DNA from: Streptomyces alanosinicus
GTDB taxonomy: Bacteria; Actinomycetota; Actinomycetes; Streptomycetales; Streptomycetaceae
Direction of reading: 5' to 3'
Assembly (NCBI RefSeq): GCF_014650595.1
Contig: NZ_BMVG01000038.1
Coordinates: 1 to 64,000, forward strand
DNA: 64,000 nucleotides
The position numbers and the translations under genes are program-made. Below, in pieces: positions 59,648 through 64,000 of this stretch. The notes below the pieces were generated by a model, which was given only the letters and a program-made list of their open reading frames with translations, searched no databases and was not told the DNA's origin. The stretch's first letter is position 1; each line of letters opens with the position of its first letter.

Positions 59648-60102
59648 GGCGCCATTGTGTCAAACGAGTAGGAAACCGGAAAGCTCATCGCCCCCCAGAG
59701 GATCACGCGGGGGAGCGAAGGCCGCCCCAGGCCCTGCAACCACAGACCATCGCAGGCTTGCGTCGGCATCACCGCACTGACACGTCAGCACGCAAAATGG
59801 GGACAAAAGCACCCACCTGGCCGCGTTTATCCAGGTCAGATGGGTGTAATGGAGTGGAGCTCAGGGGAGTCGAACCCGAAACCGAGACGCGTCTCACCTG
59901 CGGCTTTAACGGAAAACCCGGACAACACACCCCGCTTCAGTCCCGCTCGCCCCTCCTCGATCCCGCTCGATCCCGGTCCGGTGCGCACACGTGCGCACGC
60001 AGCCCCCGCCGATTGCGCAAGCAATGACCCAGCACCTAGATCAGCTCAAAAGCAGGCTTTAGAGCGACCTGAAGGCAAGTTTGCGCAATCGCAGCATCGG
60101 GG
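59648..60102. other. Non-coding stretch with a tmRNA/tRNA 3'-end-like scar
   Basis: No convincing gene in 455 bases. On the minus strand, 59878 to 59854 reads CGGGTTCGACTCCCCTGAGC followed by TCCAC, which resembles the T-arm and acceptor end of tmRNA (or a tRNA). The remaining molecule is absent, so this may be an attachment-site remnant of an integrated element. Confidence 0.4.
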
Positions 60103-60669
60103 TCAGACCTGGCCGAGGTCGATCTCCACCAGGAAGGGCGCCGCCACCTTCACGACACCGGTGAACACGTCTGAGTCCCGGTAAGCCTTCGTCGCGGGGT
60201 CGAGAACGTAGGTATACACGAGAGGAACGCCCGTCGCGGCCTGCTCGATCCGCCAGTAGAAGCCGATGCCCGCCTTGGCGTACTGGTCGACCTTCACGAT
60301 CCGGTCGGTGGTCTCCGAGCCCGGCGACACCACCTCCGCGACCAGCAACACGTGCTCAGGGCGAGTCGGGGTGATATCGATCGTGTCCGAGCGGTACACG
60401 ACGACGTCCGGGCGGCGATTGGTGAGCGGGACGTCCTGAAGCCGGACGTCGAAGTCCGTGTCGGCGTTCCACTCCGGGCCCGCAGCGGCATCCAGGGCGT
60501 TCGCCAGAATCCGGGCAAGCCGGTTGTGCCGCTTGGATGCACTCGGGCCCACGACGACCATCCCGTCCACGATCTCGATCCCGGCGCACTGCTCCTCGGA
60601 CCAGGACTCGTACTCCTCCGCCGTGATCTGCTCATGCATCCACGCCGGGGCCACCATCTCGGCCGTCAT
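60103..60669 (-). CDS. Uma2-family (DUF820) putative nuclease, copy 3
   Basis: A 188-residue Uma2 protein. Motifs: IEIVDGMVVVGPSASKRHN, RRPDVVVYRSDTID, LLVAEVVSPGSETTDRIVKV (E-x-S) and YAKAGIGFYWRIEQ. GGGAGGTG sets the ATG; a longer frame adds six residues. It sits between the two RNA-gene-like scars, in the accessory end of the window. Confidence 0.85.
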   Translation of the reverse strand: MTAEMVAPAWMHEQITAEEYESWSEEQCAGIEIVDGMVVVGPSASKRHNRLARILANALDAAAGPEWNADTDFDVRLQDVPLTNRRPDVVVYRSDTIDITPTRPEHVLLVAEVVSPGSETTDRIVKVDQYAKAGIGFYWRIEQAATGVPLVYTYVLDPATKAYRDSDVFTGVVKVAAPFLVEIDLGQV

Positions 60670-60805
60670 GAAGCACCTCCCGGACACTGTGCTGCGGGCT
60701 CGATCCCGCCAGATTCAGCGTACTGTCTGCCACCCGCACAGCACGCGAATCCCACTCATGCCCCTCCCCATCGGCCCGCAGCCGACCACCGAGCCCACGA
60801 CAGGT

Positions 60806-60848
60806 GAGGAGTCGGCGGGATTCGAACCTGCGACACCCGCTTCAGGAG
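60806..60848 (-). other. tRNA-Arg(CCT)-like 3'-half fragment
   Basis: On the minus strand, CTCCTGAAGCGGGTGTCGCA then GGTTCGAATCCCGCC resembles the anticodon, variable and T-arm region of actinobacterial tRNA-Arg(CCT). The 5' half and a matching acceptor strand (GGAGTCG) are missing, so it is not a functional tRNA. It is probably an attachment-site scar. Confidence 0.5.
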
Positions 60849-61029
60849 TGGGATCTCATCCTTGCCGGGTGGTGACCGGTGCTGCCACGTGGTGCTGTTC
60901 CACCTGATCAGCGCCATGCGGCTTCGTATCCGATCCTGCTGATGACACGTTGTGCCGGACCGTCCGCTCACGCATCGCTCACGCATCCAGCGCCTCTGAC
61001 CATCGCCTCTCCTGCCGAGGAGCGGCGGA

Positions 61030-61478
61030 GAAAGATCACTGGAAGCAGCCGATCGGCGAGGCCCGGTACCCCCACCGGAGTGCCGTCGACGACAGTCAGC
61101 ACGGCGGTCCGTCTGTCCTCCTCCATACCGGCGGCCACATACCGGCGGCCACGGTGGCGGCGCGTGCGGAGTGGGCGTCGAGGGAGTCGCCCAACAGCCG
61201 GGCCGGGGCACCCACCTCCACCTTCCGGCCGTCGACGGTCGCGATCACTCCGACGCCGGGTGCGGAGGTGAACCCCTCGGCAGTGGCCAGGGACAGGCCG
61301 CAGGTGCGGGCGGCATCCACGACGGCGCGGGCCAGCGGGTGCTCGCTGGGGTGCTCGGCCGCGGCGGTGAGCGTCAGCAGCTCGGTCTCGTTCAGGTCGC
61401 CGGTCAGGGGACAGATGTCGGTGACGCGCGGGGTGCCTTCGGCGAGTGTGCCGGTCTTGTCCAGGGCTACCGCGGGGG
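61030..61478 (-). pseudogene. Truncated, frameshifted P1B-type metal ATPase
   Basis: The minus strand reads AVALDKTGTLAEGTPRVTDI (phosphorylation loop), then AAEHPSEHPLARAVVDAA (P1B-type HP motif) and GLSLATAEGFTSAPGVGVIA, VDGRKVEVGAPARLLGDS. After VAAG a 14-bp tandem duplication shifts the frame; deleting one copy restores GMEEDRRTAVLTVVDGTPVG and VPGLADRL. Both ends are truncated: nothing of the transmembrane N-terminus precedes the DKTGT loop, and homology stops after GLADRL. It cannot work. Confidence 0.8.
61125..61152. repeat. 14-bp tandem duplication breaking the P-type ATPase frame
   Basis: ATACCGGCGGCCAC occurs twice head to tail (61125-61138, 61139-61152). Fourteen is not a multiple of three, so the second copy causes the frameshift. 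Confidence 0.9.
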
Positions 61479-61715
61479 GGCTTGGAGCCCCGAGCCGGAG
61501 CCTGTGGTCCCACGCCTCCGATCCGTGTGCGAAGGCCCTTCCCCCCGGCTCGACTCATCCAGGGGCGAGGAAGAGACGGCCGGGCGGGAAGGTCATCGCC
61601 GCGCGCGGGTCCCTGTGCCGTGGAACACCGGCGCGGAGGCCGACGGCCCGGGGCGGCTCGCGCCGCTGGTGGGCGGCGGTGCTGCCGGGCCGTCGGCCGC
61701 CGGCGCGGCAGGGGC

Positions 61716-63494
61716 TCACCTGGCGTGCGAACCCCTGCTGCGGCGCCTGCGAAGCACCAGGGCGGAGCCGGCGGCGACGGCCAGCAGGCCACCGAGGGCG
61801 CTGTAGGTGACGGTGCTGCCCATCCCGGTGGAAGCCAGGCCGCCGGCCGTGTCGCTCCGGTCCGGCCGGCCGACGGGTACGCCGGCTGCCGAGGCCTGCG
61901 CCCGGGTGCCGATCTTGCCGGAGGCGGAGGCGACCGGCTCGGCGGCGGCCGGAGTGGGGGCGGGAGACGGGGCTTCGGCGCGGGAGGCCGCCGACGAGGG
62001 CTTCAGCTGGAGCGTCGTGATCGAGTACGGGGGCAGCGTCTGTGCGGCCGCCGTTCCCCGCGTCGCCGTGGTCAGGGCGGTGCCGCCCTTGGTGTACGAA
62101 ACGGTCCTGACCGCCCCTGCGGCCGGGGTGTATCCGGCGTACGAGAGCGATACCTGCGCCGCGTTCTGCGAGTCCTTGTTGATCAGCATGACCTTCAGGC
62201 CGCCGTCGCTGCTGCGCACCGCGTGCACGGCAACCGACTGCTTGGCGGAGGACGCCTTGACCATGGTGTCGCCGGGCCGGGCCAGCGCGGTCAGTGAGCG
62301 GATGCCCCAGTAGGTGGGGAAGGGCGTCTCACGGGCCGGTTCGCAGTGCCCGCCGACGCAGCTGCCGCTGGAGAGCACGCCCTGGTCCAGGTAGTCGGTC
62401 TCGCCGCCCACGGTGGTGGGTGCTTTGCCCATGCCGTTGTGCAGGTCCCACCAGTCGACGTTGACGGCGCCGTGTTCGAGCCAGTTCATGTACGTGTCCG
62501 ACGCGAACAGGGCCGCGGCCTGGCTGGTGTTGGCCGGCGACTGGGTGCTGTCGGTCTCGGTGACCGCGATCTCGACCGAGGCGGCGTGCGCACCCGCGTA
62601 GGTGTGGAGCAGCGAGCGCACCGCGGAGGTGAGACCCGCGATCTGGGCGGGTGAGTGCAGCAGGTCCGCCGTGCTGGAAGCGCTCGGGTACCAGTGGATG
62701 ATCGCGAAGTCGATCGACTTGCCGGCGATGGCGAGCACGGTGTGGTTCCAGTCGGCAGTGTCGCCCGCGGCCTTCGCCCCGTCCGGCCAGGATCCCGGAG
62801 TGTTGAGCACCGCCCCGATCTTCACCTTCGGGTCCACGGCCTTCATCGCCTTCGCGTAGGCGAGGAGGTTCTTCGCGTACTCCCTGGGGCTTTTGTCGGC
62901 GTGGTTGTCGAGCTCCCATTTGCTGCCGTAGTACCCGTTGCCGGAGATCTCGTTGCCGATCTCCCAGTACTTCACGCCGTAGCCCTTGTCGACGTTGGCG
63001 TACTTGACCCAGTCGGCGGCCTCCTGGGGCGTGCCGGAGCCGTAGTTGGCGGTGATGATCGGCTGGGCGCCGACCCTCTTCGCGGTGGCCATGAAGTGGT
63101 CGAAGTCGGTACCGGGCGCGACCCAGCCGCCGCCGTCGAGGGTGTGGGTCTTCCAGTGGTAGGCGTCCGCGTAGGAGCCACCGGGGTAGCGCAGCTGCCG
63201 GACTCCGGCGGCCTTCATCAGCGCTGACGCCGTGGTGTCGTTCATGTGCGGGTCGTAGACGGCCGTGTTGAGGCCGACCCCGGTGCTGGGCACCGTGCCC
63301 AGCGAGGTGCCTGCGTTGACGGTGACGGCGACGGCCGGCGCGGCGTTCGCGTTGAGCGCCAGGACGCCCGCGCCGGCCCCGGCCACCAGGGCCGCCACCG
63401 CCCCCGCCACGATGCGGCGGCGCGTTCGGCTACGGCGGTGCGTACGGTCCCGAGGCATCGGCTGCTCGGTGGATGTCGGGTCGTCAGGTGACAC
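61716..63494 (-). CDS. Sortase-anchored glycoside hydrolase, arabinofuranosidase-like
   Basis: A ~592-residue surface enzyme. A Tat/Sec-like signal (RRRIVAGAVAALVAGAGAGV to LNANA) precedes the TIM barrel. The catalytic acid is in YGVKYWEIGNEISGNGYYGS (NE motif) and the nucleophile Glu in ASVEIAVTETDSTQS. LRYPGGSYADAYHWK is typical of GH51/39-like clans. A beta-sandwich (TPYWGI.. to LQLKPSS) is followed by a Pro/Ala linker and the wall-sorting signal GGLASTGMGSTV (LAxTG), a hydrophobic stretch and RRRRSRG. GTG start has GGGAG seven bases upstream; MPRDRTH is an alternative. Substrate unproven. Confidence 0.85.
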   Translation of the reverse strand: MSPDDPTSTEQPMPRDRTHRRSRTRRRIVAGAVAALVAGAGAGVLALNANAAPAVAVTVNAGTSLGTVPSTGVGLNTAVYDPHMNDTTASALMKAAGVRQLRYPGGSYADAYHWKTHTLDGGGWVAPGTDFDHFMATAKRVGAQPIITANYGSGTPQEAADWVKYANVDKGYGVKYWEIGNEISGNGYYGSKWELDNHADKSPREYAKNLLAYAKAMKAVDPKVKIGAVLNTPGSWPDGAKAAGDTADWNHTVLAIAGKSIDFAIIHWYPSASSTADLLHSPAQIAGLTSAVRSLLHTYAGAHAASVEIAVTETDSTQSPANTSQAAALFASDTYMNWLEHGAVNVDWWDLHNGMGKAPTTVGGETDYLDQGVLSSGSCVGGHCEPARETPFPTYWGIRSLTALARPGDTMVKASSAKQSVAVHAVRSSDGGLKVMLINKDSQNAAQVSLSYAGYTPAAGAVRTVSYTKGGTALTTATRGTAAAQTLPPYSITTLQLKPSSAASRAEAPSPAPTPAAAEPVASASGKIGTRAQASAAGVPVGRPDRSDTAGGLASTGMGSTVTYSALGGLLAVAAGSALVLRRRRSRGSHAR

Positions 63495-64000
63495 GTTGTG
63501 GCTCCCGATCGGAGTGCGTGGACACGGGTGGCGTGGGGCAGCTGACTGCGCTCGCCGTGGTTGGTGCACCCCTGAGTGGCCGCTCGGGATGGAAAGGTTG
63601 CCGCCTTGTCCGACGTTCTTCAGATCCCTTTCGTGCCGTGCGGCGGTCGCCGAGAAATCGGCGTCGGGGCGGCAACCCGCCCTGACCATCCCCGGTCACC
63701 GGTACCGCGCCCGCCAACGCGGCCGAAGACGGCAGCGGCTCCTGCCTTCACAGGGCATCCGACGACCTGGTGATCGCGGCGATGAAGGTCACCGACCATG
63801 AGTCGGCCAAGGACCAAGGCGTGCGGGGCCTACGTAGGGGCCCGCGCGGCCCGCGGAGCCGCCATCACGGTACGGATCGTCAACGAAAGACCGTGGCCTC
63901 AGCCGACAGGCGTCCGCCGAGCACGAGGGCTGTTCGAATCCCGGGCCGGCACTGTTAGGCTGCGCCCCCGTTGTTAAACGCGCAACTAACGTGTACACCT
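63495..64000. other. Non-coding end of the window
   Basis: About 500 bases with no supported gene. The hydrolase promoter must lie near the left end. Near the right end TTGTTAAACGCGCAACTAAC occurs, a weak dyad that may belong to a gene beyond the window. Confidence 0.4.

Noticed and set aside
60806..60880. Functional tRNA-Arg gene
   Set aside because: The 5' half and acceptor pairing are absent, and the anticodon loop lacks U33.
63620..63998. Small open frames at the right end of the window
   Set aside because: Short, on both strands, without ribosome-binding sites or domain similarity.

Overview
The window is a stretch of a high-GC actinobacterial chromosome. Nearly every gene ends codons in G or C, GTG starts are common, and the order of sigQ, afsQ1/afsQ2, adenosine deaminase, nucleoside ABC transporter and Kdn-type nonulosonate cluster is that of a Streptomyces core chromosome (recalled order, not verified by alignment). 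The last part, from about 55.4 to 64 kb, looks more accessory: a small inverted-repeat element, IS630-like debris, a VapBC-like pair, tRNA/tmRNA-end scars and a broken P-type ATPase.

Layout. 0-3.3 kb: end of a biotin-dependent acyl-CoA carboxylase alpha subunit, a DeoR-family repressor and an LpdA-type flavoprotein. 3.3-11.2 kb: gamma-glutamylcyclotransferase-like protein, orphan RelE-like protein, purine nucleoside phosphorylase (PNP), phosphopentomutase-like enzyme, PH-domain membrane protein, then deoC with two aldehyde dehydrogenase genes. 11.3-18.1 kb: uridine-kinase-like protein and the SigQ / AfsQ1-AfsQ2 / lipoprotein signalling locus, with VanZ-like, PspC-like and secreted proteins. 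18.2-24.7 kb: adenosine deaminase, an Asp-type alpha/beta hydrolase, a LysR-MFS pair, a SigJ-like sigma factor, a STAS protein and a Uma2 protein. 24.7-33.3 kb: nucleoside uptake and salvage (thymidine phosphorylase, cytidine deaminase, two permeases, ATPase, BmpA-type lipoprotein) and an M20 amidohydrolase. 34.5-44.1 kb: cell-wall nonulosonate (teichulosonic-acid-like) cluster. 44.1-55.4 kb: TetR/FAD monooxygenase pair, acyl-CoA mutase large subunit, L,D-transpeptidase, ECF sigma/anti-sigma-like pair, secreted lipase, and a rhomboid-like/S12 hydrolase unit. 55.5-64 kb: two TetR regulators, a second S12 hydrolase, and the mobile debris, ending with a sortase-anchored glycoside hydrolase.

The most striking system is a scattered nucleoside-catabolism regulon. 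The same 12-bp palindrome CTACGCGCGTAG lies just upstream of PNP, deoC and adenosine deaminase. One- and two-mismatch versions precede the transporter ATPase operon and the BmpA lipoprotein. Together these genes take up nucleosides, deaminate them (add, cdd), phosphorolyse them (PNP, deoA), isomerise the pentose phosphate (mutase), cleave deoxyribose-5-phosphate (deoC) and could oxidise the acetaldehyde released (aldehyde dehydrogenases). The palindrome has the even symmetry and central CG of many LacI-type operators. The cognate repressor is not identified.

The second system is the Kdn/sialate-type cluster: a short NeuB, a NeuA fused to a HAD phosphatase, two polysialyltransferase-like enzymes, two other transferases, an O-acyltransferase and a methyltransferase. 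It probably makes a decorated wall polymer.
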